Of a stretch of DNA of 64,000 nucleotides, positions 21,027-33,154 are shown piece after piece (position 1 is the first letter of the stretch; each line of letters starts with the position of its first letter). This DNA is from Polysphondylium violaceum (taxonomy: Eukaryota; Evosea; Eumycetozoa; Dictyosteliales; Dictyosteliaceae): contig AJWJ01000034.1 in NCBI GenBank assembly GCA_000277445.1, forward strand, positions 1-64,000. The letters are read 5' to 3'. The notes below the pieces were generated by a model. It saw nothing but the letters and a program-made list of their open reading frames with translations. It was not told the origin of the DNA and did no database searches. Position numbers and translations under genes: made by a program.

Positions 21027-23145
21027 ATGACAATATTGGGGATTGTATTAGTTCTTTTTATCATCTACTCTTATTTTAATTATGTATGTGGGGTATTAAT
21101 ACTATTACTACTTATCACAATACTAATAAATCAATCAATAAAAGTTGAGTAAATTTAAGAGTTTTGGAAGGAAATCGTTAAAGGGCCCATTCCCACTCCC
21201 TTTGGTGGGCAATTTCCATCAACTGGGCACAACAAGGCCTCATATCCCCATTACAAAGTATCATCAACAATATGGACCTATTTATAGAATATGGATGGGT
21301 GATGTGTATACGGGTATGTAGAGGATTGCATGTATGAGGGATGTGTTTGCGGTTTATGTTAACATGTAAATGTATATATATATAGTGGTTGTAAATGATA
21401 TTGAGTTGGTTAAAAAGATAATGAGTGATAATACATTTATCAATCATCCAGACACAGAGACGTTCAAGTACTATAGTCATCATTTTAGTAGTCTGGTGTT
21501 TAGTAAAGAAGAGGATTGGGTCGAGAAAAGAGATTTGGTAGCTGGTGCATTGAAAAAGAGTAAAATGAAGCATATTTACGAGTTGTTGGATGGCCAAGTA
21601 GACAAACTAATGTCTTGCATGAGTTATCACGCAAAGGCAGGCATTCCATTCACTCCTAAATCCAATCTACAAAGATTCTCTATCAACTCAATGTTGCGAT
21701 TGGTGCTAGACAAAGAGTTACCATATGAATATCAAGATATTGAGGCTGACGAATCAATGATCCTGATACTAAACCAAATTGATAAGGTTTTTGTCGACTT
21801 GGGTACAGGCAAGCTTGGTGACTATGTGGATATTCTCAGGGTTTCGTTACGGTTGTATTATAATCTATTTGATAAAACATTACCATCACTAAGAAGCACC
21901 ATGGATCAAGAGTACCAACAACACCTCGATACATTTAAACAAGAGTATAAAGAGAGTCCAAGGGATTTGATCGATGTGTTTATCAACAATAATGACGAAT
22001 CCAAGAGACCCATTTATATATCAATGTGTTTGGACTTATTGTTTGCAGGTACAGAAACCACATCGGTGTCTGTGGAATGGTCCATCATATCTATGGCAAA
22101 CTACCCTCAATTTCAAGAAATGGCCTATCAAGAATTGGTCTCAGTGGTTGGCAAAGATAACAATGTCACTCTCTCTCATAGATCTCAAACACCATTTTTA
22201 AATGCATTTATCAAAGAATCTCTTCGTAAAGGGTTGCCTGGTGCCTATGGTATACCCAGAGTATCAAGTAAAGATTTAGAAATTGATGATTATTTTATAC
22301 CCAAAGGTGTATGTATAGATTAGTTTATATCATTGTCACTTTACTCTTACTAACAACACATACAGTCACAACTTTTGATTAATTACCATGCAATATCAAG
22401 AAACCTCAAATATTGGGATAATCCAGAGACATTTGATCCCACTAGACATCTGACCAAACATCAAGAATTTCCAATTTGGGGATATGGTGCCCGTATTTGT
22501 TTGTAAATATCTATCTTTTATATTTGTTTATTATAGATATATTATGCTCACATATACAATACTACAATACACTAGAGGTCAATTCTTTGCAAGTGATAGT
22601 TTATATTTAACGATTTCCAATATTTTATTAAAATTCAAAGTATCGTCAATAGATGGTGGCTTGATTGATGAACATGACAGTATGTAGTTGGTTCATATAA
22701 TAGACCTTTAATTAATTAATAAGTGGAAAGTTGTGCTTACTAATTTACAATTTTTTTAGATTGGGGATTAACACTTCATCCAAATCCATTTAAAATCAAA
22801 CTAGCCATCAGATAGATCTATATGCATGCAAATTTGCAAAACTTTTTGCTCTTCTATTTTTAGTCTCGATTAAATAAACTTTTTTCACACACCGCACACA
22901 CTTACAAACAACTAGATGGACAAGTATAGAACCGAGATTTGATAACATCACATTGTGGGGGGTGTTTTTTTTTTTTATAAACAAATTTTATTTTGTTCTC
23001 CCACAGCCCCTTTACATGTTTTTACTTGATCAATGAATAGGTTCGAGTATAAATTAAAATCGAAATTAATTTTTAATGTACTGCATTTTAGGTAATATAC
23101 ATAGTTTTTACAAAAATGTCTATAATACTATTAATTCTATTCATT
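20745..23145 (+). repeat. tandem duplication unit, right copy
   Basis: Right copy, homologous to about 17845-19993, running from promoter B into exon 1 of P450 C. It has short indels (for example a GTGGGGGGTG insertion near 22955 and CTCCCTCCCTCTTG missing) but coding similarity remains very high, suggesting recent duplication or gene conversion. Confidence 0.8.
21027..22815 (+). CDS. cytochrome P450 copy B (CYP508-like), intact
   Basis: An ER-anchored heme monooxygenase; substrate unknown. The six exons are 21027-21083, 21145-21313, 21386-22308, 22366-22502, 22576-22679 and 22760-22815, 1446 nt and 481 aa. Exon 1 encodes the anchor MTILGIVLVLFIIYSYFNY. The Pro-rich hinge is KSLKGPFPLPLVGN. 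The I-helix is LLFAGTETTSVSVEW with the acid-Thr pair. ExxR is FIKESLRK, and the heme ligand is Cys in WGYGARICLGQFFASD, where the usual first Phe is Trp. It lacks both lesions of copy A, so this is the functional member of the pair. The extra in-frame codons upstream of ATG 21027 are promoter sequence shared with the other copies, not coding. CYP508 membership is inferred from recalled dictyostelid P450s. Confidence 0.88.
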
Positions 23146-24864
23146 TTTATTAGTTATGTTTTTCTCAATTATGTAAGTTTTGTACATACTAAAATAATAA
23201 AATAGACTATTAATATTAAATACACAAATAGATTAAAAAATTTAAAAATTATGGACCAAAATCTTTAAAAGGACCCATACCATTACCAATTTTTGGTAAT
23301 TTATTATCTTTGTTGCCATTACCTCATATTCCATTGACAAAGTATCATGAAACCTATGGTCCTGTTTATAGAATTTGGATGGGTGATAAATATACTGGTA
23401 TGAAGTTAAGATTTCTCAAGATTAAAAATAAAATACTAACATAATAATAATAGTTTCAGTAAATGATATAGATATTGCAAAGAAAATATTTATAAAAAAT
23501 GCAGATTGCTTTATGGAACATCCAGAAACACCAACTTTTAAATTTTATAGTTGTAACTATAGTAATTTGGTTATGGGTAGAGGTCAAAATTGGAAACAAA
23601 GACGTGATTTGGTAGCTAGATCAATCACAAAGACTAAAATCAAACATATTTATACCAATCTAGATCAACAACTGGATGGTTTATTAAATTGTATGGATTA
23701 TCATGTTAAATCGGGCTTACCATTTACACCAAGAGGGAACTTTTCAAGATTTACAATGAATAACATGTTGAAGCTAGTAATGAATGATGAAATACCCTAT
23801 GATCATCAAGGTAAAAGTCAAGGTCCAATGAAAGATTTGATACATCAGTGTGAAGTTTTATTTACAAATTTGGGTAGCGGAAATATTGGTGATTTCATTG
23901 ATCTTTTGAAACCATTTCTTTCAATTTATTATAAATTGACAAATTCATGTTTACCAAAAATTCTAGATATTGTTGGAAAAGTATTACAAAAACATGTAGA
24001 TACCTTTAAAGAGGAATACAAAAGTAACCCAAGGGATTTGTTTGATGTAATGTTGGTTGAATATGATTTTGATCCTTTAAAATATATTACAATAATTTTG
24101 ATTGCTTGTGATTTATTGTTTGCTGGCTCTGACACCGTAGCAGGGAGTTTGGAGTGGGCCAATATATTTTTATGCAATTATCCAGAGTATCAAGAAAAGG
24201 TTTATAGTGAATTGTTATGTGTTGTAGGTAAAGATAGAAAAGTAGCATTATCAGACAGAATATCAACCCCCTTTTTAAATGCCTTTATTAAAGAGTCTAG
24301 TAGATTTAAAACTATTGGTCCCTTTAATATCCCTCGTAATTGTTCTCAAGACATTGAAATTGATGATTATTTTATTCCAAAAGATGTATGTGTAATTTTT
24401 TCTTTAAAAATTTCCATTTATTAATTTCTGTTTACATAGTCTCAAGTAATATTAAATTTCTCTGGAATTGCTGCCAATACAAAATATTGGGATAATCCTC
24501 AAGTTTTTGATCCAACTAGACATTTGGAAAAAAATCAAGAATTCTCTCTCTTTGGTTATGGTCAAAGACAATGCGTGTATGTAGTTAGTTTTTCATGTTT
24601 TTAATTCGATAAATTAACAAACAATTTAAATATTTAATATAGTGGATCAAACTTTGGTCAGGATGAATTATATTTATCTCTTTCAAATATGATTTTGAAA
24701 TACAAGTTTAGTTCTCATGATGGTAATTTAATTAATGAAAGTGAAGGTAATTTTATTATGATATTATTTTTTAAATTCTTTTATTAACATTTTTCATTTT
24801 TATAGCATTTGGTCTAACTCTTCATCCAGCCACTATTTTCAAGTTAAAATTAGAACACAGATAA
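23116..24864 (+). CDS. cytochrome P450 C (CYP508-like)
   Basis: There are six exons, 23116-23172, 23232-23397, 23454-24385, 24440-24576, 24643-24746 and 24806-24864, 1455 nt and 484 aa. The layout is the same as copies A/B, but the sequence is clearly diverged. The anchor is MSIILLILFIFISYVFLNY and the hinge is KSLKGPIPLPIFGN. The I-helix is LLFAGSDTVAGSLEW, keeping Asp-Thr but with Val-Ala after it. ExxR is FIKESSRF, and the heme loop FGYGQRQCVGSNFGQDELYL has the canonical first Phe. No inactivating change is seen. Its 5' end, including part of exon 1, is the right boundary of the A/B tandem duplication. Confidence 0.88.
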
Positions 24865-25743
24865 TTAGTTATTTAGCAAAATTAAATATAGAGAGTAAAA
24901 CTATGAATAAAGATAATGATTTTTTAATTTGATTGGTCTCAAAATCATTCAGACATTATTATTTTGAGTGATTTGTAGTTCAAACTGGTTAATATGAATT
25001 CAAAATATATTTCCCATGAATAAACAATGAAAGTTTCTGTCAATATTTAAGTGATGTTAATCTATAGAACAATATCGGGTCTGTTTATTAAAAATTATAG
25101 GAAATGAAGTACAAAATCAATTTTATTTGAAAAAATAATTCCCACCACCCACATTTAAATTTTATCAGAGCTACCGTATCATTTTTTGGAATGAAATATG
25201 TTTAATTAAAAAATATATTAAAGCTAGTGTGATGATTCACAAAAAAATCTATATCTCACTGACAATCAACCAAAATCACATCCAGTCGATTCACAGACTT
25301 TTGTACTTTTATTTTGTGATAGGTGTAATTAATTTATAAAGGTGGTGTGTGGGTGGGAGGTTAAAAAAAAATAAAAAGAAAAAGGTTGTAAATGATGGGG
25401 GGAGGTGGGGGAATGGGGAGAGGTAAAAAAAGAATATAATTAGTGTTCTTATATTACATCACCACTAATTTGAATCTAGTAGTTGAGATTAAAATTGATA
25501 TATTAAAATCTATGATTTAAAGTGAAAACTTTCCATTTTCAGAATGAGTGTGTTCAAATATCATTTACATTTTTTTCGATGGGTAAATATAGGTGAAGGG
25601 TGTATGATTAAAAGGGATAAATATTTTTTTTGGTTAAAATGTTTTTGTATCTATGATAATCAAAAATTGGTTTTTTTTCTATTTAAATGGCGCGAAGAGG
25701 TTTAGATTTTGTTTTCATATTTTACTTTTTACACTATATCAAC
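24865..25743. other. intergenic between P450 C and D
   Basis: It holds the 3' UTR of C and the promoter of D. G-rich tracts (GGGGGGAGGTGGGGGAATGGGG, in part, near 25396) and a GGTGGTGTGTGGGTGGGAGG run near 25340 stand out from the AT background. No gene or RNA was recognised. Confidence 0.5.
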
Positions 25744-27407
25744 ATGTTCATTTTATCCACAATTGTCATACTATTTATCTTTTATATTTATATTAACTAT
25801 GTATGGATGGTCTTTTTTTCTAGATAGACGTCATAAGTGATCATTTATATTAATTTGTTCCTAATCAAATTTCTAGTTTGCAAAATTCAAAAGTTATGGA
25901 AAAAAGTCTTTGAAAGGTCCCATGCCAATTCCACTCTTGGGAAACTTACATCAATTTGATTGGAAAGGTGTTCGTCCCAATAATCCTTGGATTTATTTTC
26001 ATTCAATATATGGTAAAGCATATAGAATTTGGATGGGTGATACATATACTGGTAGGTAAAAATCTTTAAAATGTCTTTAAAATTGTTTATAATCTAATTA
26101 GTTTTTTTTCAAGTTGTAATAAACGATATAGATTTAATAAAAACTTTATTGATCAAGAACTCAGAGATTACATTGGGGCATCCAGATACACCAACTTTTA
26201 ATTATTATAGTGATGGGTATGTTGATTTAATTTTATCAAAGTCTAATGATTGGAAAGAAAAGAGAGATTTAATCAGTAGATCTATTACAAAAACAAAAAT
26301 CAAACATATTTATAAATTATTGGATCATCAAATTGGAAATCTTTTAAAGTGTATGGAATACCATAGAGTAAATGAAATACCATTTACCCCAAGAAAAAAT
26401 ATTCAAAGATATGCCATGAATACAATGTTAAGAATTATTATGGATAAAGAAATTCCCTATGATCATCAGGGTGTGGGCGATGGCCAAATGAAGGATTTAT
26501 TACATGAATTGGATATTTTATTCTTGGATATGGGTGCGGGAAAGATTGGTGACTATGTTGATATCCTTAAACCATTTCTCTTTTATTATTACAAATTATT
26601 CAATACTTGTTTACCAAGAATTAAACAAATTATTAAAGTTGAATTTGATAAACATCTATCAACATTTGATCCAGAGCAACACATATCAACTCCAAGAGAT
26701 TTATTTGATATTATGATCAATGAATATCAAGGTGACAAAGAAAAGATTCCAAGTATTCTTAGCATGGGTTTTGATGTCATCTTTGCTGGCACAGACACCA
26801 CTAGTGGTACAATTGAATGGTGTTTAATGTATTTAGTGAATTATCCAGAGTATCAAGAAAAATGCTATAATGAATTAATTTCTGTCCATGGAAATGATCA
26901 AATTACCCTCGATCACAGACAATCCACTATTTTCCTCAATGCCTTTATTAAAGAATCAATGAGAAGTCGACCCATTGGTCCCTTTGGTGTCCCTCGTTCT
27001 TGTTCTCAAGATATTGAGCTTGAACATATTTTTATTCCAAAGGGTGCACAAATTTTAATCAATTATTGTGGTATATCTCGTAATCCTCAATATTTCGATA
27101 ATCCATATGAATTCAATCCTTTCAGATTCATAAATTCTAACCAAGACTTTACCATGTTTGGTTGGGGAAAAAGAAACTGCCCGTAAGTATTGTTTTTTAT
27201 TTTCAAAAAATTTTCCAAAATATTAATTCTATCAAATATTATAGAGGTCAATTATTAGCTTCAGATAAAATATATTTAGCTATTGCAAATATTTTATTGA
27301 ATTATAAATTAAAATCTGTTGATGGAAAACCAATTGATGATACAGATTACTTTGGAATGACTCTCCATCCTTCTCTTTTTGATATTAAATTGGAAAAGAG
27401 AAAATAA
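25744..27407 (+). CDS. cytochrome P450 D (CYP508-like)
   Basis: It has four exons, 25744-25800, 25877-26051, 26114-27182 and 27245-27407, 1464 nt and 487 aa. Compared with A-C it lacks the intron after FIPKG and the last intron. The anchor is MFILSTIVILFIFYIYINY and the hinge is KSLKGPMPIPLLGNLHQ. The I-helix is VIFAGTDTTSGTIEW, ExxR is FIKESMRS, and the heme loop is FGWGKRNCPGQLLASDKIYL with the ligand Cys present. No defects are seen. It is convergent with P450 E, only about 250 bp apart. Confidence 0.9.
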
Positions 27408-27657
27408 TAGAATGATAATGATAATTTTTATTGTCTAATTATTTTAATAAAAAGTACTCCATCTCATTGTCTCAAGTCTGTAATGAATCTTTTCAGATAC
27501 AGTTTCTAGAATAGAGGGTTTTCTGCAAATTAACACAAATTTTTTTATTTCTAATGATTCAAAAAACTCCCATGATAATATATAGGAGAAGAAAATGGGA
27601 TGGTTTTTAGATTTTTTATATTCCTTATTTTTTTTTACATTTGGAAAATATAATAAT

Positions 27658-29341
27658 TTATAATCTTTCCTCTAAATTAATATTAAATTCTTTTGGCAAA
27701 ATTGTTAAACCAAACACATCAGAGTCATCAATCTTTTTCCCATTTGTTGGTGAGATTTTATATTTTAATATTATATTCGATAATGCAAGATAAATGTGAT
27801 CATTTGCAAACAATTGACCTCTAAAAAAGAAATTAATAAATATATTTTTTTCAAAAAATCTGTTTCATACATACACGCAATTACGAGAACCATAACCATA
27901 CATTGAAAAGTCTTGATTAGAATTGATAAATCTATGAGGATTGAATTCATAAGCATCTTTAAAATATTTTGGATTTCTAGCTATACCACAGTAATTGATC
28001 AAAATTTGTGCGCCCTTTGGAATAAAGTAATCTTGGAGCTCAATGTCTTGAGTTGCCATTCGAGGGATTCCAAAAGCACCAACTGGTTTTATACGACTAG
28101 ACTCCTTAATGAATGCATTCAAGAAAGGGGTTGATGTTCTGTCTGAAAGTTGAGCTTTTCTTTCTTTACCAATCAAAGAAGACAATTCTTTATAGGCCAT
28201 CTCTTGATATTCTGGATAATTTGCTAGATACAATACACACCATTCCAAAGTTCCACTAGTAGTGTCTGTACCTGCTAGTATAATATCGAAACAAATGAAG
28301 ATAATAGATTGAATATTTGTTTTATCATCATCAAGATATTCACCAATTAATACATCTAAAAAGTCTCTTGGATTGGTTTTATGCTGTTCAGTAAAAGTAT
28401 TTTGGTGATCAATATATTCTTCATGAATAATATCAATGATTTTCTTTAGGGATTTGTTCGATTTCTTTATATACAATGCCAAGAGTGGTTTTAAAATATC
28501 TATATAATCACCAAGTTTACCAGCACCCAAATCTGCAAATACTTCGTCACAATGGTGAAGTAATCCTTCCATTTTACTCTTTTCTTGGCCATCAACTAAT
28601 TGATGATCATAGGGAATCTCCTTGTCCATAATGAATCTCAACATTGAGTTCATGATAAATCTTTGAATATTCTTTCTTGGGGCAAAGGGTAAACCAGATT
28701 CAACATGAAAACCCATAGCATCAATGAGATTGCCTACTTGATTATCCAACAAACTATATAGATGCTTAATTTTAGTTTTTGCCAAAGATTTGGCAACAAT
28801 ATCTCTTTTTTCCTTCCAATCATGTTCACAAGATAACACTAAACCTTGATAGCCATCACTATAAAAATGAAAAGAAGGTGTATCTGGATGAGCATTTGAT
28901 GATTGGAAATTCTTTACATAGATTTGTTTAATAATATCAACATCGTTTAATACAACTAGTGTATGAATAAAAACTATTAATATTTTGATTATGATTTCTC
29001 AATATTAAACTACCTACCAGTATAAGTGTCACCCATCCATACTCTAAATACAGGTCCATATTGTTGATGATATTTAATTAATGGTACATGAGGAGCTGGA
29101 GCTAGTGATAATAAATTTCCAAAAAAGGGTAATGGAATCGGTCCCTTTAGGGATTTGGGTCCATAATTTTTAAACTTTTGAAACTATTTTATGTATTTCA
29201 TATAAAACAGATATAATTAGAAATTTGGTTGAATAGGTCTTATTTCTTTATTTGTTTTATTGGTTATCATAGTTTTTTACATACATATTTATAAAAAATG
29301 TAAACTAAAAATATATAAAATAGGTAGTAAAGTATATTCAT
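27658..29341 (-). CDS. cytochrome P450 E (CYP508-like)
   Basis: It lies on the opposite strand from the rest of the cluster. The four exons are 29341-29285, 29183-29018, 28955-27875 and 27820-27658, 1467 nt and 488 aa. Exon structure is identical to D (no intron at FIPKG, none near the end), so D and E are probably the closer pair. The anchor is MNILYYLFYIFLVYIFYKY and the hinge is KSLKGPIPLPFFGNLLSL. The I-helix is IILAGTDTTSGTLEWC, ExxR is FIKESSRI, and the heme loop is YGYGSRNCVGQLFANDHIYL. All key residues are present. It is divergent from NOP14. Confidence 0.9.
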
Positions 29342-29906
29342 TCTGTAGACGCAAAATATTTTAAAAGTAATAAATCACCGTTTTCCCTTTTATATATTTC
29401 TAAATAGAAAATAGCATTTTGACAATACAGGTAAACGTCTACACCCACACATCCAACACAACCCCAAAAAATAATTATTTTTAAAAAATGTTTGAGATCA
29501 GATATAATGAATCATCACCCATTTAAAATTCATTCTCTCTTAAAGTTGCTGTGCAGTCTTTCAACATCGATGGGAAAACAATAGGATAGGGGGTGTAATT
29601 TATAAAATTCGTTTATTTTTTTTCAAGTTAAAGATAAGATACCATTATTAATTTTTATAGAGTTGAGCAGAGCAATATTGTGAGGTGACTCTTATCTTTT
29701 AAAGATACAATACGATAAAGAGATAATTTTTTATTTCAGAATCAAATTTTCAAAATAAAAATAAAAAAAAAAAAAAAAACTTCATCGTTCGTTTTTTTTT
29801 TTATTGATTTTTTTTTTAGTGCTTTTTTTTGATATTGCAGCGAGCGACACACATATATCTACTGTGGATCATTTACTTTTTTTAGATATATAAAAAGTAA
29901 CAAACA
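29342..29906. promoter_or_regulatory. divergent promoter region of P450 E and NOP14
   Basis: About 565 bp of AT-rich DNA with A18-type and T runs near 29761-29820, directly upstream of NOP14. No conserved site could be named. Confidence 0.4.
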
Positions 29907-32833
29907 ATGGCCAAAGCAAGTAAATCTGATTTAGTTAATCAGAAAAAAGACAAGTCTGTATCCAAAACATCAGCATTCGGTAAAACAACAACAGCTGCAG
30001 GTGGATCAGGTGTTAAAGTTGTCAATCCATTTGATAGAAAAGTAAATAAGGTCAAACATGAAGTCTTGGGAAAAAAGATCGTTGGTGGTGAAGGTAACAG
30101 AGGTCAATCTAGATATAATGCTTTTGAAAAAGTATGTATGTTTACAAAAGACATATGAATGAAATATACTTATAGATACATACAATATAGCGTAAAAAAA
30201 CATTGGGAATTGAATTAAAGTTACAAGGAAAGACCAATAAATTTGTTGATCAAAGATATGGTGAAAGTGATGAAACAATGACAGAGGAAGAGAGAATGTT
30301 GGTTAGATTCCAAAAAGAAAAGATGAGAAATAAGAATCAATATAATTTAGACGACGATGCCGAAGAATTGACACACATGGGTCAATCTTTGGGCGACAAA
30401 TTGATTGAAGACTATCAACCAGATTCTGATGATCAAGGCTCAGACGACGAGATGGGCAAAGAGTTTTTAGACGAAAGAACTAGATTTGGTGGAGGTGACG
30501 ATGACGATGAAAACAGAAAACGTTCCACCAAGGATATCTATCAAGAGATTATAGAAAAGTCAAAGGCTGGCAAAGCCGAGCGTGCTAGAGAAAAGTTGAT
30601 CAAAGAAAGATTAACCAACGAGCTCGATGCCGATTTTGAAGCCATCAGAGGTGAATTGGTGTTGTCTAGTAAAGTCCAGGCCACCCCAGCTCAAGAAGAT
30701 GATGAATTTTTGAAATTCCAAGCTGAACAACAAAAAGCCAACGCCGTCAACAGTAGCGCCAGTGGTGCCAATGGTGTAGAAAAAGAAAAACACGATGATT
30801 TCGATGAATTGTTGGTATCTCTTGCCGGTGAAGCTAAAGCCAGAGCAACAGATAGATTAAAAACTGCCGATGAAATCTTTAAGGAAGAAAAAGAAAAATT
30901 AGAGAAATTGGAACAAGAAAGATTAAAGAGAATGAAGGGTGACGACGTTGACTTTGACGATGATCAAGAAATCGAACCAGATTCAAATAGACCAGATAGA
31001 TTGAAAAAGAGAAAGAGAGAAAATGATAATAGACCAAAGATTTTATCTGCAGATTCTCTTGATGAATGCGATGAAATTCTTAAAGCAAATGGTGTAGAAC
31101 CTGCAATGTATAATCCAAGTTTATCATCTGATGAGGAAGGTGATGATGATGAAGAAGGTGACGAAGATGAAGATGATGAAGAGGAAGAAGGTGATGAAGA
31201 TGAAGATGAAGATGATGACGATGAAGATGAAGATGAAGATCTTGAAGATGATGAAGAAAATGATTCTGATGAATCTGAGGAAGAAAAAGAAAAAGTAATT
31301 AAAAAGAAATCAACAACAACTCAAGAAATTGATTTAGAAATTCCATATACATTTGAAATTCCATCGTCTATTCAAGAATTAAATGAATGGTTAGAGAATC
31401 GTAACAATGAACAAAAGGAACTTATTCTCACACGTATTAGAGTTTGTAATCACGTTTCTATTAAACCACAAAACAAAGAAAAGATGATCAAGTATCTACC
31501 AATCCTCTATCAACGTTTTATTGAAACTGCTCAAGGTGAACAAACACAAGAGTCTGTGGTGACAATCGATTGGAAAGAAATTGATATTCTCAACAGACAT
31601 ATCTTTGAAGTCAGTCAAGATGTTCCTCTTGCCTCTGGTAGTTCTGCAAAAGAGATCCTCGATCGTGCCTTCAAACGTATCACCAAAAAACTCGAAGTCT
31701 CTAGTAAAGTCAATTACTGGCCAACCGTTGATGAGCTTTTGTTCTTTAAATTACTTGGCAACGTTTTCCCAACCTCTGATTTCCAACACACTGTCCTCAC
31801 TCCAGCCACTGAATCACTCAATCTCTTTCTCTCTAGTTGTCCATTGAGAAACAGTGTAGACATTGTATCATCGCTCTTTGTTTCCAATATTTTATTCTTT
31901 TATCTCAGTAGCGCCAAAAGATATTCACCAGAGATCACTTCACTCATTTCAAGTTTATTAAATACATTTGTCAATCATAACCCAACTCTTGTCTCTCAAC
32001 CTGTTAATAAGAAATCAAAATCAACTCCAACAACCACAACCAGTCAATGGGCATCAATTCAATCAAATTTCCTTCCAACTATTTTATTACCAAATGATCT
32101 TTTACAAATTCAATCCAAAGACAAGAAATCACCAATTAAAAAAATGACACCATCCGAACAACTTGATTTCTCCATCTTATTTAAAAAACCAGAAGATACT
32201 TATTTAATTTCAAATCAATTCAAGTATGTATACTGTTGTTGTAATATTCAATTTTTAATAGCTATACTAATCATTTATTATTACTTTAGAATTGATTTAT
32301 TAAATTATTTATTAAACTTTATTAGTAAATATATTGGATTTTATTCAGAGTCAGAGTTTAAAGAATCACTTCCAACTGTATTTAAACATTTTGTTGATAT
32401 TTTAGGTAGATTAAATATTGATAATGATGTGATAAAAACAAAAGTCAAGGATTTGGTAGAATTGATAAACGCCAAAATCACCGAGATTACAAGTGAACGT
32501 GTTCCATTGACTTTATTAACAAATAGACCAGCACCACTTAAACAATTCAATCCAAGATTCAATCAAGTATACACACCATACGACAAGGATCCAGATCAAT
32601 TGAGAGCCGAAGCTAAAAAGATGAAGGGTCTCGTCAAGAAGGAAATGAGAGGTGCCATGAGAGAAGTCATCAAAGATAACTATTTCATTCAATCAGAGAA
32701 ATTCAACAAGGCTCAAATGGAGCGTAAAGAAAACGAAGCTGCCACTAAACGTGTTATGTCTCAATTACAAAACGAACAAGCTGAATATAAACAATACAAA
32801 AAGACCAAAGATCGTTTGGATGGTAGAATTTAA
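29907..32833 (+). CDS. nop14: NOP14, SSU processome component
   Basis: A nucleolar protein needed for 18S rRNA maturation and 40S export, partner of Emg1/Noc4 in other eukaryotes. The exons are 29907-30131, 30191-32223 and 32290-32833, 2802 nt and 933 aa. The N-terminus reads NPFDRKVNKVKHEVLGKK, then RYNAFEK-RKKTLGIELK and NKFVDQRYGE, the hallmark start of Nop14 proteins. A long Asp/Glu-rich tract (about residues 395-445, encoded by GATGAA-type repeats at 31130-31270) precedes the helical repeat domain. The C-terminus LKQFNPRFNQVYTPYDKDPD, then KKMKGLVKKEMRGAMREVIKD, is the conserved Nop14 end. Intron 2 (32224-32289) is recognisable because read-through would insert a Tyr/Ile-rich stretch. 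Confidence 0.95.
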
Positions 32834-33154
32834 TTTGTTTATTAATAATATTTTATAACTTTTCAAAATAAATAACTCTTTTTCAAAAATATTCAGTATC
32901 GATTTAGTTTTTTTATTTCTGAGGTCCACATATGATAAACTCTTCTATAATCATTATTTGTGGGATTAATTGATATATCCATAAATAAAAAATAATAATT
33001 GATGAAATATAAAAAGTTTGTGCATCTCCTACTCATAATCACAAAGAATACTGAGGACTTCATACCTTTGTTTCTTTTTTTAGAAAAAATGAATTTTTTT
33101 TTCAAAGATTTATACTTGTTTTTTTGAACATCAATATTAGATATACAAACAAAT
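32834..33154. other. intergenic between NOP14 and ALG9
   Basis: AT-rich. A short segment at 32990-33060 has C-box-like TTGATGA and D-box-like CTGA about 50 nt apart but lacks a terminal stem, so no snoRNA is called. Confidence 0.4.

Noticed and set aside
20967-21152. Longer start for P450 copy B giving MVVVLLLLTFVFNSN ahead of MTILGIV
   Set aside because: The extra codons lie in the promoter block shared by three copies, and other P450s of the cluster start at the equivalent of ATG 21027 with a 19-residue anchor exon.
32985-33062. C/D snoRNA candidate downstream of NOP14
   Set aside because: TTGATGA and CTGA boxes occur at plausible spacing, but there is no terminal stem and no clear C'/D' boxes; such words are common in AT-rich DNA.
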